DNA of 31,800 nt, from contig BFEA01000415.1 in NCBI GenBank assembly GCA_003427395.1, positions 866,942 through 898,741 of the forward strand. Reading direction: 5' to 3'. The notes below the pieces were generated by a model. It worked only from the letters and a program-made list of their open reading frames with translations, did no database searches and was not told the DNA's origin. Shown here piece by piece: positions 18,154 to 28,072 of the stretch. Source of the stretch: Chara braunii. Lineage: Eukaryota; Streptophyta; Charophyceae; Charales; Characeae. A program made the translations under genes and the position numbers. The first letter of the stretch is position 1. Every line of letters begins with the position of its first letter.

Positions 18154-18350
18154 CGAACCCCTCCTTTTTTTTTTTTTATGGGAACAAGGCTCCAATCTAT
18201 TCGTGGGGAGCAGCACGTGCTAGGAACCAGGCCCAGCATCCCATATGGAAATTTACATCGAATTTTGAAAGTTTGAGATACCGGGGCCATTACCCGGCTT
18301 TGGCTAAGAAAAAATGAAGCTACTTAGGAAATTACTATGACAAACTTCAG
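18154..18350. repeat. Dispersed repeat on the right of the gap, inverted relative to the left side
   Basis: 18190-18242 (caatctattcgtggggagca ... ccaggcccagcatccc) is the inverse of 17570-17597, so the gap may sit inside an element whose ends these are. 18275-18305 has a phrase (taccggggccattacccggc) related to 3188-3227. Confidence 0.55.
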
Positions 18351-18352
18351 AA

Positions 18353-18850
18353 TTGGGCAAAATTCAGAAAAAGACTCAAAAGCCCCCTATCAATCCTCTT
18401 TACCTCACTCCGGCAAGACTTACCGCAGCAGAGCCACCATCTCCGTTGCTGCTGTACCCTATTTCCATCCTACCAGCTAGCCCCCGCACTAGTAGGACGC
18501 TTGATTATCCCACCATCTACTTCTCCCACTCACCTCTTTTTTTCACCATTCAGAAAAAGACCAGACACCCCCAATCCATCACCCTGTACCCCACTCCGAC
18601 AAGACTTACTGCAGTAGAGCCACCATCTCCGCTGCTGCTGTACCCTATTCCCGTCCTACCAGCTAGCCCACTTACTAGTAGGACGCATAATATCCCACCT
18701 TCTCCTTCCTCCCACTCACCTAGGTATCTTGAGAAAACGTCTGAGCGATACGGAAAACATGGAAATAGACCACCCGGCGTCGTTCTGGCATCGAACAGCC
18801 GGAGGTCACTGAGTATAACAGCATCAAAGCCACCTAAGAAGAGTCGCTAG
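18353..18850 (+). CDS. Hypothetical 165-residue ORF made by a 186-bp duplication
   Basis: No family is recognised. The frame has two tandem 62-residue units, each starting IQKKT(Q/R) and containing (A/V)EPPSPLLLYPI and LPASP.TSRT. They come from DNA copies starting at 18362 and 18548 (period 186 bp, a multiple of 3). A basic tail follows (LEKTSERYGKHGNRPPG ... KPPKKSR) to a TAG at 18848-18850. The unit is Pro/Ser/Leu-rich. Both copies keep the frame open despite many substitutions, which hints at coding. Equally it could be a non-coding duplication with a lucky open frame. No promoter or splice site was identified. Confidence 0.35.
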   Translation: MGKIQKKTQKPPINPLYLTPARLTAAEPPSPLLLYPISILPASPRTSRTLDYPTIYFSHSPLFFTIQKKTRHPQSITLYPTPTRLTAVEPPSPLLLYPIPVLPASPLTSRTHNIPPSPSSHSPRYLEKTSERYGKHGNRPPGVVLASNSRRSLSITASKPPKKSR

Positions 18851-19047
18851 GAATCCCCCGTGTCCAAAAATATTCTTAAACCACCAGTACCTCTACCAGC
18901 TAAAAAAAAAAGTTGCGGCCGTTAACGCGCCGGGACTTTAGGGGGTTAGGCAAAGGCTTGGCATCCAGATGGGGGAGGGAGCTAGTGGGCCCATGGGAAT
19001 TCCTCTGAAGGACTGCACGATGTCTGGCAGGTACTCTATGTGGAAAC
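18851..19047. other. Short spacer without features
   Basis: Nothing recognised except an A run at 18902-18911. Confidence 0.5.
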
Positions 19048-19770
19048 GAATGTAAGGGCAATAACGTGCAGGTCCTGGTTTCCGATTTCCTTTTTTTTTT
19101 TTTCCCCCTTTTTTTTGGAAGAAGATCCTTGGCTGCTTCTGCCCTCGCTCCCCGTCAGCCACGGGGAGCATTCACTACTGGCTGCTCTTTCCTGGCAGAG
19201 GGAGCTGCAACGTTGCAACTTTCGTGACTGAATCTGGCTTCCCTTCTGCACACTATGAACGAATGTGAGGGCAATAACGTGCAGATCCTGGTTTTTGATT
19301 TCCATTTTTTTTTTGTTTCTTTTTTTTTTGGAAGAAAATCCTTGGCTGCTTCTGCCCTCACTCCCGGTCAGCCACGGGGAGCATTCATTACTGGCTGCTC
19401 TTTCCTGGCAGAGGGAACTGTAACGTTGCAACTTTCGTGAATGAATCTGGCTTCCCTTCTTCACACTATGAACGAATGTGAGGGCAAGAACGTGCAGATC
19501 CTGGTTTCCGATTTCCTTTTTCTTTTTGTTTCCTTTTTTTTCTGGAAGAAAATCCTTGGCTGCTTCTGCCCTCACTCCCCGTCCGCCACGGGGAGCATTC
19601 AGTACTGGCTGCTCTTTCCTGGCAGAGGGAACTGTAATGTTGCAACTTTCGTGAATGAATCTGGCTTCCCTTCTGCACACTATGAACGAGTGTGAGGGCA
19701 ATAACGTGCAGATCCTGGTTTCCGATTTCCTTTTTTTTTTGTTTCTTTTTTTTTTTTTTTTAAAGAAGAC
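19048..19770. repeat. 213-bp tandem array (3.4 units)
   Basis: Units start at 19048, 19260, 19473 and 19687 with cgaatgt(a/g)agggcaa(t/g)aa. Each holds a T-rich run, then ccttggctgcttctgccctc, then tactggctgctctttcctgg. The last unit is cut after its T run. The minus-strand frame of 221 codons over it (19036-19701) is the array read through, with Lys runs from the T tracts. Confidence 0.95.
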
Positions 19771-19983
19771 CCTTCACGGGTGAATTCAATACCGTAGTGG
19801 AAACAAGAAAACGACGCGCCTGTCTACGTTCCTGCTGCTGGTACCTGCTAGCAGCAGCACATGTCCCACACTTTTTCCCACTCCCCGCAGGCTCGGCAAA
19901 ATCCGGCGCGCAGGGCATATTCAGGGTCGGGCCTCAACAACCGGTAGGTACTGGTGGTTTAAGACCACCAATCAGCCATCCGC
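19771..19983. other. Spacer
   Basis: No feature recognised beyond short CTG-rich phrases. Confidence 0.4.
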
Positions 19984-20058
19984 GTAAAGTGGGTTTCCCG
20001 TATACGAAGTAAAGTGGGTTTCCCGTATACGAAGTAAAGTGGGTTTCCCGTATACGAA
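19984..20058. repeat. Three perfect 25-bp direct repeats
   Basis: Units start at 19984, 20009 and 20034: gtaaagtgggtttcccgtat followed by acgaa. Each contains the palindrome cgtatacg. Identity suggests a recent expansion. Confidence 0.97.
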
Positions 20059-20242
20059 GTGAAAAAAAAAAAAGAAAAAAAGAAAAAAAAAGCAACTTTC
20101 CATTATAAAACCGGGAAACGGGCCCGACGTCCCTCACATGAATGTCGCAGCCAAACTGGGCTGGGAAAAGCACTCCCGGTCAATCCCATCCCCAACTACG
20201 ATCCTCCTCAAATGAAGGCACCTTTCTCAGCCTTGTAGGGTC

Positions 20243-20390
20243 AACTGCAATACCCAGTCCCAGCCGGGCAACTGGTCCTGGGCCACTCTGGTAGCCTGGA
20301 TCTGAACCCCACTTAAAGATGGGAATACCCGCTATACCCAGTTCCAGCACCAACTTGCACCTATACCTAGAAAACGGTCTGTGGAAATTA
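20243..20390 (-). repeat. Dispersed repeat, inverted partner of 27826-27910
   Basis: 20302-20387 (ccccacttaaagatgggaat ... acttgcacctatacctag) is the reverse complement, with a few changes, of 27826-27910. 20262-20295 relates to 3186-3227. These sit on both sides of element 2 in opposite orientation. Confidence 0.75.
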
Positions 20391-20484
20391 TTTGCATGCA
20401 CAGGACTGAGGTGGGCCCAGGTTGGTACCGCAAAATTGCAGTTATAACTAAGTACCGGAATGCAGAAATTATGGATTATGGGCA

Positions 20485-21693
20485 TATCATACGCCCAGTT
20501 GGGCGATGCACATGATAAAACGAGGATCCACAATGTGATGAAAAGGACAGAATGGACAATGCAATGCTAGTGAAATCTCTACATACAAAATGGTGGTTTT
20601 ATAGCGCAGTGGAAGATTTAGATACAAGTCCTGACCTGACCGGGACTGACCTCTTTCACGTAGTACAAGATAGCGAAGCAGAATGCTAGAATACTAATGA
20701 CGAGCCCAATCAATGTCGCAATGCACACTAAACATACATCATTCTCACCACAAGGTGTGAAGGGGCCTGGCGCTATACACAAGAAGAAGGCGCCAGGTCC
20801 AGACATGCACAGACGAAGAGGAGGGGATCAGACGAAGAGGAGGGGGAGATGGGAAAGTCGTCAACACCAAGTCTCGTTACAAGTCCCAAATAATCCCTCG
20901 TCAAAATGTCTGAAGCCCATGTCGAGTCTGGATCCACATGTCACCAAGCTCTCTCTCTCGTAGGCTGCTGATGCAGTGAAGTCAGGTAGCGAGAGGGTGA
21001 GAGGGAGATGGTGGACCGAGATGAGGAAGAAGAAGAACTCTCTCTCTCTCTTTCACGTGCCAGGTACTAACCTGTGAAGATGGCTTTGTGCTGCAGGTAC
21101 CTCGAAGACTAAGCTGGAGCAACGACACTGCTGGTAAGTCTCTCTGGCCTCCGCCCAATCTCTCTCTTTCTCTTTAGTACTGCTCTAGCTCCTATGGCGC
21201 CCAGCGCTGAAGACTACTGCTAATGCTACTAGCGCCCAACGCTGAAGACTACTGCTAGCGCCACAACTAGTGCAGCGCTCCTCCAGAGTGCTGCTGCCGA
21301 ATCCTGAAGTACCTAGGAACTACCTGCAGCCTGCAGGGCGGGCCAATCTTATATAGTGCTGGCCCGTCCAGGAGGCTGCTCTTGCCAATGCCAAAACGTG
21401 CCAGACCCTGGGGTTGAAGCTCAAATGAAGGTTGTCTTGGAAATAGGCCAAAAATGGCCTGAGCTAAAACCCTGGTCTGGTGCCTGAGTTTCAGGGCATG
21501 ACGATCTTACGAGGGCCTGAAAATGGCCCTCAGTTTCAGGCTGAAACGACACAGGGCTTGTAGGCCCTTGTTTTCAGGCTTTCAGGCTGAAACGACACAG
21601 GGCCTGTAGGCCCTTGTTTTCAGGTTTTTGGGCCGAAAACGACATGGGCCTGAAAATGGCCCGTGCAGCCTGTTGCAGGCGCAACATGTAACA
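20485..21693 (-). mobile_element. 3' LTR of element 2
   Basis: It is 1209 bp. The right edge ...catgtaaca is TGTTACATG on the element strand. The left edge is set by alignment to the other LTR; its last eight bases (tatcatac) differ from tgctacat only by transitions. U3 repeats are at 21539-21650 (about 2.5 units) and a TATA-like box near 21355-21348. Compared with 26232-27504 it lacks about 45 bp near 21305. Confidence 0.85.
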
Positions 21694-21706
21694 TCCCCCC
21701 CTCCTT
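21694..21706 (-). other. Polypurine tract of element 2
   Basis: The minus strand reads AAGGAGGGGGGGA immediately before the 3' LTR. It is the same tract as in element 1. Confidence 0.9.
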
Positions 21707-22805
21707 ATGAAGTCAAGCTAGGTCGAGGGTGAAGCTGACGATCTGAAGGTGGAACCTGGCCGCGGGTGCGACGTGGAGCCGAAGATACCAAATTGCCTTG
21801 CATCTTGCGTTCGTAGCGTGCGAGAACTTCTGGAGCTGTTGCTTGGAGTTTCGCACGGGTCAACCAACGGTCAACTTTGTGGGTACAGTACGCAAAGTGT
21901 ACCACATACTCGGTTGGCCTGTTGCCGTAGTGTCGCTGGGAGATGATGTCGCCAACCTCTTGAAAACCGTCCATCGAGGGTGGGTTTTGGGATCGTCGCC
22001 CGAGGAAGTCGTCATGTTCCACTGGCGTGTAAAGAGCCAACTTTGAGCAATGAAAAACCGGGGAGACGAGCAAGTGGGCGGGCACCTGAATGGTTAAAGA
22101 AGGTCCTTCGAGTGCATTCCCAGCGGGTGCCACAATCGGCCAAGGCCCCATCCATTTCGAGAGGAGTTTGCGAGAGATATCTTGTTCGAGGCTGAATTCC
22201 GCGACGGAAACCCAGACAAGGTCATCGGCGCGGAATGGACAGGGAAGACGCTGACGATTGGCTTGTTGGCTCATGTGTTGCTGCATCTTTGCCATCTGGT
22301 CCCGTACCTTGACAAGGAGCTCTTGCATCCGACGAATGAAGAGAAGATGGTCATCGCTCTCGGTCGCCCGTGGAATGATTGTTTTTGACGGAGAAGTGAC
22401 CGCCGAGCCGTGCTCTAACTCGAAGGGCGACTTCTTGATGGCTGGGTGGATTGACGAGTTGTATGCCAACTCGACATCTGTGTATGCCAACTCGACATCT
22501 GGCAGCCGCTCAACCCAATCCTTTTGGTTGGGACGGATGAGAGTGCGAAGGAGAACCTTTGCGGTCTGATGCCCCCTTTCCGTTTGGCCATCGGTTTGGG
22601 GGTGGCAAGCCGAACTTGGCTTGAGAGATGAGCCCCATCGTTTGATGAGCGCCAACCAAAAATCAGACATGAACCAAGTGTCGCGGTCGCAGACGAGTTC
22701 CTTGGGGTAACCGTTGGTTCGAATCCAACCGGCGTAAAGAACCGTGACCAACTCCGGTGCCTTGGCATGATAGCGGCAAGGCAAAAACATGGCGAACTTG
22801 GTGAG
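21705..22805 (-). pseudogene. Integrase C-terminal part with GPY-like and chromodomain-like modules
   Basis: The frame follows directly on the TGA at 22806-22808. It carries the second catalytic Asp (VCDRDTWF), the catalytic Glu (PQTDGQTERGHQ), a GPY/F-like module (KWMGPWPIV) and, at its end, EVGDIISQRHYG ... YVVHFAYCTHKVDRWL, which has the spacing of a chromodomain. Integrases of this type insert the cDNA, and the chromodomain directs it to modified histones. A perfect 21-bp duplication at 22460-22501 repeats DVELAYT after the Glu, adding seven residues in a normally conserved region. Met at 22790 is internal, not a true start. Confidence 0.85.
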
Positions 22806-24365
22806 TCAGTCGACCACCGTAAGAATCTCATCCACACCAGTCTTGTGCTTGGGGAACGACCCTGTAATGTCCATGGCAATCGCTTCCCTTCGGCGCAAGG
22901 GGACTGGTAATGGTCGCAACTCGCCGTACGGACGATGATTGTGGGATTTGCAACGTCGACAAACCTTGCATGACTCGCAATAGCATGTGACGTCGTCGAG
23001 ACGACCGGGCCACCAAAAGCGCTCGCGCAGTCGGCCAATCGTACGATTGACTCCGAAGTGTCCGGTGGCGGGAGCGTCGTGGTACTCACCAAGAAGCCGT
23101 GTGCACAAGTGTGAATCTCGTGGCACACAAAGAAGATCCTTCCCTCGCGAGTGGACGAGCAAGTACCCCTCTTGGATCCGAGAGTGCGATGGTGCGGGAT
23201 TGGGAGAGGAGCAATTTGCGTACTTGTCGCAAAACTCGCGGTCGACTCGGTAACCGCAGATGAAGTTGTCCCGCAAGTCTTCGTGAATCTCAAAAGTTGA
23301 GTAGACTGCGGTACAATAGTCCAGACGTCGTGAAAGAGCATCCACAAAACGGTTTGACTTGCCCGGAATGTGGTCGGGGAAAAAGTCAAACTGGTTGATG
23401 AAGGTCATCCAACGGGCAATGGTGCTATTGACCGTGTCTTGGGTCTTGTAGAAGACCAATGAATTGTTATCCGTTACCCATCGGAACTGCCGTCCACGGA
23501 GAAGAAAATGACGCCAGCGCTTGAGCGCGTGTACGAAGGCCAATAATTCCTTCTTCCATGCGTCGTCGATCGAGTGCACGACGGACACCTTTTTGCTAAA
23601 GTACTCGATCGGGTGCCAGTCCACGCCATCATGTTGCTCGAGGACAGCACCAATGCCATAGTCGGGCGCATCGGTAGTGATACGTGTCGGCAAAAGCGGG
23701 TCGTAGATGCGCAACACCTCCGCGGATAGCAATGCGGCTTTGAGAGCCAAAAAGGAAGTTCGCACATTGTCGTCGAACTCGAATGGCTGGTCCTCGCATT
23801 GAAGTTTGGATAAAGGAACCGCGATCTTGGAGTATTCCTTGATGAAGCGTTGGTAGTACCCGGCTAAGCCAAGGAAGGAACGGACATTTCTGACGTTCTT
23901 CGGCTCCGACCACTTTTGGATGGCTTGAATTTTGTCCGACAACGGACTAATGTCCTTCGGTGTGACAAAATGGCCCAAGTATTCCAGCTCTTGCCGGACA
24001 AATTCGCACTTGTCGCGGTTCGCTTTGTACTTGGCACGGCGGAGCATCTCCAACACTCGTTGAAGGTGCTCAAGATGATCCTCCAATGTCCGGCTATAGA
24101 TGAGAATGTCGTCTAAGTAGACTAGGTAGAACCGGTCCAACATCGCACGAAACTCGTTGGTCATTGCTGCTTGAAAGGTCGTCGGGGCATTGGTGAGGCC
24201 AAAAGGCATAACGATCCACTCAAAATGCCCGTACCATGCCTTGAATGCGGATTTGTAGCAATCTTGCGGGCGTATCGAGATTTGATGGTAGCCCGACTTC
24301 AAGTCCAACTTCGAGAAGAATTTCGTGCCGCCCAAACGCTCGAGAAGGACAGCTCCTCCTGATGA
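22806..24365 (-). pseudogene. Reverse transcriptase, RNase H and integrase N-terminal part
   Basis: Domains in order (counting from the Met at 24386): RT from LLERLGGTKFFSKLDLKSGY (first catalytic Asp at 28) through YLDD (90-93), RNase H with Asp 239, Glu 280, Asp 306 and Asp 349 (VDALSRR), an HHCC zinc site (GEYHDAPATGHFG ... CESCKVCRRCK), and the first integrase Asp (AMDITG). It ends at an in-frame TGA (22806-22808) after ILTVVD, where relatives have Arg. CGA to TGA is a typical CpG decay step. The fingers part of RT and all of protease are absent: the frame begins at a deletion junction near 24345-24365 shared with gag. The first nine or so residues before LLERL are junction sequence. Confidence 0.93.
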
Positions 24366-25377
24366 AGACGTGCTTGATAGCGACAAATGTCGACGGCAAG
24401 TTGGGTGTGGATGCCAAGTGTTGGTACTCGGTTATCCAGTCCGTGCTTGGGAGATCGTTCTGATAGAACCGTTGCAGTTTCTCGGGTGCCTGAAGCTCGG
24501 GCGGCTCCACTTGGAACCGCTTATGCCATGCTGCCTTGAGATCAGCCCAGCTGATCTTCGTATGCAGCTCAGAGACTGCGATTTTGTGCGTCGACAACAT
24601 GTTGTCCAGCCACGCCTGGCACGCGTCCCCTGAGCGGGAGTATAAGTATGTGTGCCGGTTCGGGTTGATGACGATCATGACGTGGTGTATGTCCAACTTC
24701 AACTCGAACTGGCGCCTCCATGGGATCGGGTCTGTCTTCGTTGCATCATAGAAGATTGGCAGGCCGTCAAACTTTGGGATGCTCTTGCGAGTAGTCGCGG
24801 TCGGACTGGCTGCGGCAATACAAATCTGCTCGCCAATCCGCTGATTTGTCGCTAGAGCGCCATCATTGAGAGTCTCGACGTCAATTTCCAAGACGTTGAC
24901 GCGGTCCGTCAAGTTGGAGGGTCCGGCGGGGGGGGCTGTTGTAGGCTGTTGTTCCAGTCGGCGTACCCCGTCAAGCAGTTCGTCGATAAGTCGAGCCTGC
25001 TTGCGGACCAAGGTGTCCACGCAAAGGATGTCCTCTTGCTGTGCTGCACAGGTGGCGACCAAGTCGCTCACGTGTTCGATTGTGGTTGCAAGGCCACGCA
25101 CAATAGCCACTGCCCATTCGTCGGCGATCACCTCGATGTCCCCTTCGCATTGGAGGATTTTGTCTCGGCGTAGTTGACGACGTTCGTCTGTGGCCTTCCT
25201 TGCTGCCTCAGCGTCCTCCTGTCGTTGTTGTTCAGCGAGGCGACGTTATTCCTCTGCTTTCTCATCTTCCTTCTTACGTGCGGATGTTGCCGCAGCTGCC
25301 CGTTGCTTGAACTCTGTTACCATGTCCAGCATGCGGATCTCATAGGCCTCGGTAGTCTCGCCTGGTTGCTGCTCCAT
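24345..25377 (-). pseudogene. gag remnant
   Basis: From ATG at 25375-25377 the frame runs MEQQPGETTEAYEIRML and a charged coiled-coil-like stretch (KQRAAAATSARKKEDEKAEE). It hits TAA at 25246-25248 (codon 44) and continues in the same frame through RRLAEQQRQEDAEAARKATDE to a capsid-like region with Retrotrans_gag features (PWRRQFELKLDIHH, LKAAWHKRFQVEPPELQ, WITEYQHLASTPNLPS). Gag builds the particle. The zinc knuckle and protease that should follow are deleted, and the frame runs out of phase into RT. A GTG at 25129-25131 is not a start. Confidence 0.8.
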
Positions 25378-25410
25378 GGCGCTTGTCTTTGAGTTGGTGA
25401 GCACCATGCA

Positions 25411-25500
25411 CTGACGTGACCTGCTGCTGCGGTGACTGGTTGCTCACGTGGCACTGCTGCCGTGTCCTGCTGACATGGCCTGCTGACGTGGCAACTCACC
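25411..25500. repeat. Leader minisatellite of element 2
   Basis: Degenerate ctgac(g/a)tgg(c)ctgctg units equal the 17-bp array of element 1 (6121-6271) in sequence and position. Confidence 0.75.
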
Positions 25501-26217
25501 AATGCCGCCGCAGGGGGTACCCGGAGGCAGATAGAGAAGACCAGAGGGGGCAACAACATAGGTGGGGAGGGGTTAGATAAATCGCCCAGATAAGAAGCCA
25601 CTAATCAAAAAAAGAAGTTCGAACTTTGCAAAAAAAATCGAGAAAAAGAGAAAATACTCGTTTGCAAATTCAGTAGGCCTCCCAATTTCCCTTGAAGTGC
25701 GAAATTACCAATGAGAAAAAAAAATCAAACTTTCAGACCGCAAATGATTTTTCGATAAAAGAATTCTGAAAATAAAGTACAAAAAAAAATTCGAAATTAC
25801 TCAGATGAGAGTACGAGCAGTTTGGAGAATGATAACTGCAAGAGGGATTTCACGTACCGTTAAAAAAAAAAACGAATTTCGAAAAAAAATATTTCGAATT
25901 TCCAAATAACGGGAAATTGCAAAATGAAATCAAAATTTTTGAGAAGAAGATATTCCAAATTTCCAACAACGAAATTTCGAATTTTCAGAAGAAAAACGAA
26001 AACAGAAATTTCAGGTGTTGCGCTATTGCGATTTTCCATAACAGAAATAGCGGAAAAACAAAACCCAAGAAAAGAAAAAAAAATTCGATTTTCGACAGTG
26101 AGGTCACAATCGTGATTTTGGGGGCTAATTAGTGTGCTCTAATCAATCAGTCAAAACTAATCAGCTACCTAGTCCCCGCACATGTGTCAGATCAGGTTGT
26201 CCTGACTCACGTGCGGT
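25501..26217 (-). other. AT-rich untranslated leader of element 2
   Basis: A-rich sequence with many aaatttcgaattt-like phrases (25620-26115). It matches the leader of element 1 in position and base bias but only weakly in sequence. Small plus-strand frames here are not genes. Confidence 0.6.
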
Positions 26218-26229
26218 GTTCCAATACCA
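26218..26229 (-). other. Primer binding site of element 2
   Basis: The minus strand reads TGGTATTGGAAC, 2 nt after the LTR CA. It differs from the initiator tRNA-Met site TGGTATCAGAGC by three transitions. Confidence 0.7.
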
Positions 26230-26231
26230 AC

Positions 26232-26693
26232 TGCTACATGCCCAGTTGGGCGATAGACATAATAAAACGAGGATCCGCAATGTGATGAAAAGGACGGAAT
26301 GGACAATGCAGTGCTAGTGAAATCTCAACAAGCAGTGTTCATCCTGATACATACAAAATGGTGTTTTTATAGCGCAGTGGAAGATTTAGATACAAGTCCT
26401 GACCTGACCGGGACTGACCTCTTTCACGTAGTACAAGATAGCGAAGCAGAATGCTAGAATACTAANGACGAGCCCAATCAATGTCGCAATGCAGACTAAA
26501 CATACATCATTCTCACCACAAGGTGTGAAGGGGCCTGATGCTATACACAGGAAGAAGGCGCCAGGTTCAGACATGCACAGACGAAGAGGAGGGGGGAGAT
26601 GGGAAAGTCGTCAACACCAAGTCTCGTTACGAGTCCCAAATAATCCGTCGTCAAAATGTCTGAAGCCCATGTCGAGTCTGGATCCAAATGTCA

Positions 26694-26730
<37 letters not shown>

Positions 26731-27504
26731 GGCTGCTTATGCAGTGAAGTCAGGTAGCGAGAGGGTGAGAGGGAGATGGTGGACTGAGAATAGGAAGAAG
26801 AAGAACTCTCTCTCTCTCTCTCTCTTTCACGTGCCAGGTACTAACCTGTGAAGATGGCGTTGTGCTGCAGGTACCTCGAAGACGAAGCTGGAGCAACGAC
26901 GCTGCAGGTTTGTCTCCCTGGCGTCCTCCCAATCTCTCTCTCTCTCTCTAGTACTTCTCTAGCTCCTATGGCGCCCAGCGCTGAAGACTACTGCTAATGC
27001 TACTAGCGCCCAATGCTGAAGACTATTGCTAGCGCTACAACTACTACTGCAGTGCTCCTCCAGAGTGCTGCTGCCGAATCCTGAAGACTACCTCCTGCCT
27101 CTTGAACTGCACGTGAAGTGCCTGGGAAGTACCTAGGAACTACCTGCAGCCTGCAGGACGGGCCAGTCTTATATAGTGCTGGCCTGTCCAGGAGGCTGCT
27201 CTTGCCAATGCCAAAACGTGCCAGACCCTGGGGTTGAAGCTCAAACGAAGGTTGTCTTGAAAATAGGCCAAAAATGGCCTGAGCTAAAACCCTGGTCTGG
27301 TGCCTGAGTTTCATGGCATGTCGATCTTATGAGGGCCTGAAAATTGCCTTAAGTTTCAGGCTGAAAAGGCTCAGGGCCGGAAAGGCCCTGATTTAGGCTG
27401 AAACGACACAGGGCCTGTAGGCCCTTGTTTTCAGGCTTTTGGCCTGAACACGACACGGACCTGAAAACGGCCCGTGCAGCCTGTTGCAGGCGCAGCATGT
27501 AACA
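26232..27504 (-). mobile_element. 5' LTR of element 2
   Basis: It is 1273 bp. Ends TGTTACATGC and, on the plus strand, TGCTACATGC are matching inverted termini. U3 repeat region 27396-27470 (about 1.5 units), TATA-like box near 27175-27168, CT tracts at 26699-26727 and 26807-26826. One ambiguous base at 26466. Confidence 0.9.
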
Positions 27505-28072
27505 GGTGGACCGGCCAAATTATTTATATACCCTCCTCCCGGATGACTGAAATTATGCTCATACCCAGGAGCCGTTGGGCCTCAATCGTCCACGTGCTGT
27601 GCACAAGCATAATTTTGTCAACCCGTTCCTGGGCATAGGCATACTTTTGTGGGTGGATACACCCTGTGCACATTCCCAAGTTTCGCCCCTGGGGGTGGAT
27701 ACCGCCACGGTTTTGCCGGTTCCGTTCCTAGGCATGAGCATACTTTTGTGGTCTGCAACCGAGGGCCTGCAGGAGTGGGTATGCTTGCAATTTCGCACAG
27801 GGGAAAAGTTGGGTACTATGCAAAGTGGAACGGTTTCCAGGTATAGATGCAAGTTACGCGCTGGGACTGGGTATTGCAGGTATTCCCATCTTTTAAGTGG
27901 GGTACAGATGCAATTCCCCCGCCCCCCCCCCCTCTCCCTGAAAAAAAGAGTTAGTCGGTTTTGCGATTATCATTGGAGCTGCAGAAATTAGGGTGCATGG
28001 GATGAGGCTAAGATTCACCAGGGAGGCGATTCACGTATCGATTGCAGGCCAAAATGAAGGAAGAACGCTCAC
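27505..28072. repeat. Right flank of element 2 with dispersed and direct repeats
   Basis: gttcct(g/a)ggcat..gcatacttttgtgg occurs at about 27625-27652 and 27724-27751. 27826-27910 is the inverted partner of 20302-20387. A C-run lies at 27918-27931. The plus frame 27575-27991 over this is not supported as a gene. Confidence 0.6.

Larger units (their letters stand above)
20485..27504 (-). mobile_element. Ty3/gypsy retrotransposon (chromovirus-like), element 2, decayed
   Basis: LTRs at 20485-21693 and 26232-27504 enclose 4.5 kb read on the minus strand. The order is primer site (26218-26229), AT-rich leader, short minisatellite, gag, then directly reverse transcriptase, RNase H, integrase and a chromodomain-like tail, ending at a polypurine tract (21694-21706). 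The RT-RNase H-integrase order defines Ty3/gypsy, and the C-terminal chromodomain places it with chromoviruses. Protease and the N-terminal part of RT are missing. Stops interrupt gag and integrase. No target duplication is visible (ggtgg on the right, gggca on the left). Its LTRs share U3 repeats, TATA region and CT tracts with element 1, so the two belong to one family group. Confidence 0.92.

Noticed and set aside
17625-18317. Long ORFs across the N gap
   Set aside because: They consist of X residues from the N run.
19036-19701. 221-codon minus-strand ORF with Lys-rich repeats
   Set aside because: It is simply the 213-bp tandem array read through; the Lys runs come from T tracts.
19984-20058. 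CRISPR-like short repeats
   Set aside because: Three directly abutting 25-bp copies without spacers, in eukaryotic DNA.
25917-26132. Small Lys/Asn-rich plus-strand ORFs
   Set aside because: They lie in the AT-rich untranslated leader of element 2 and show no protein features.
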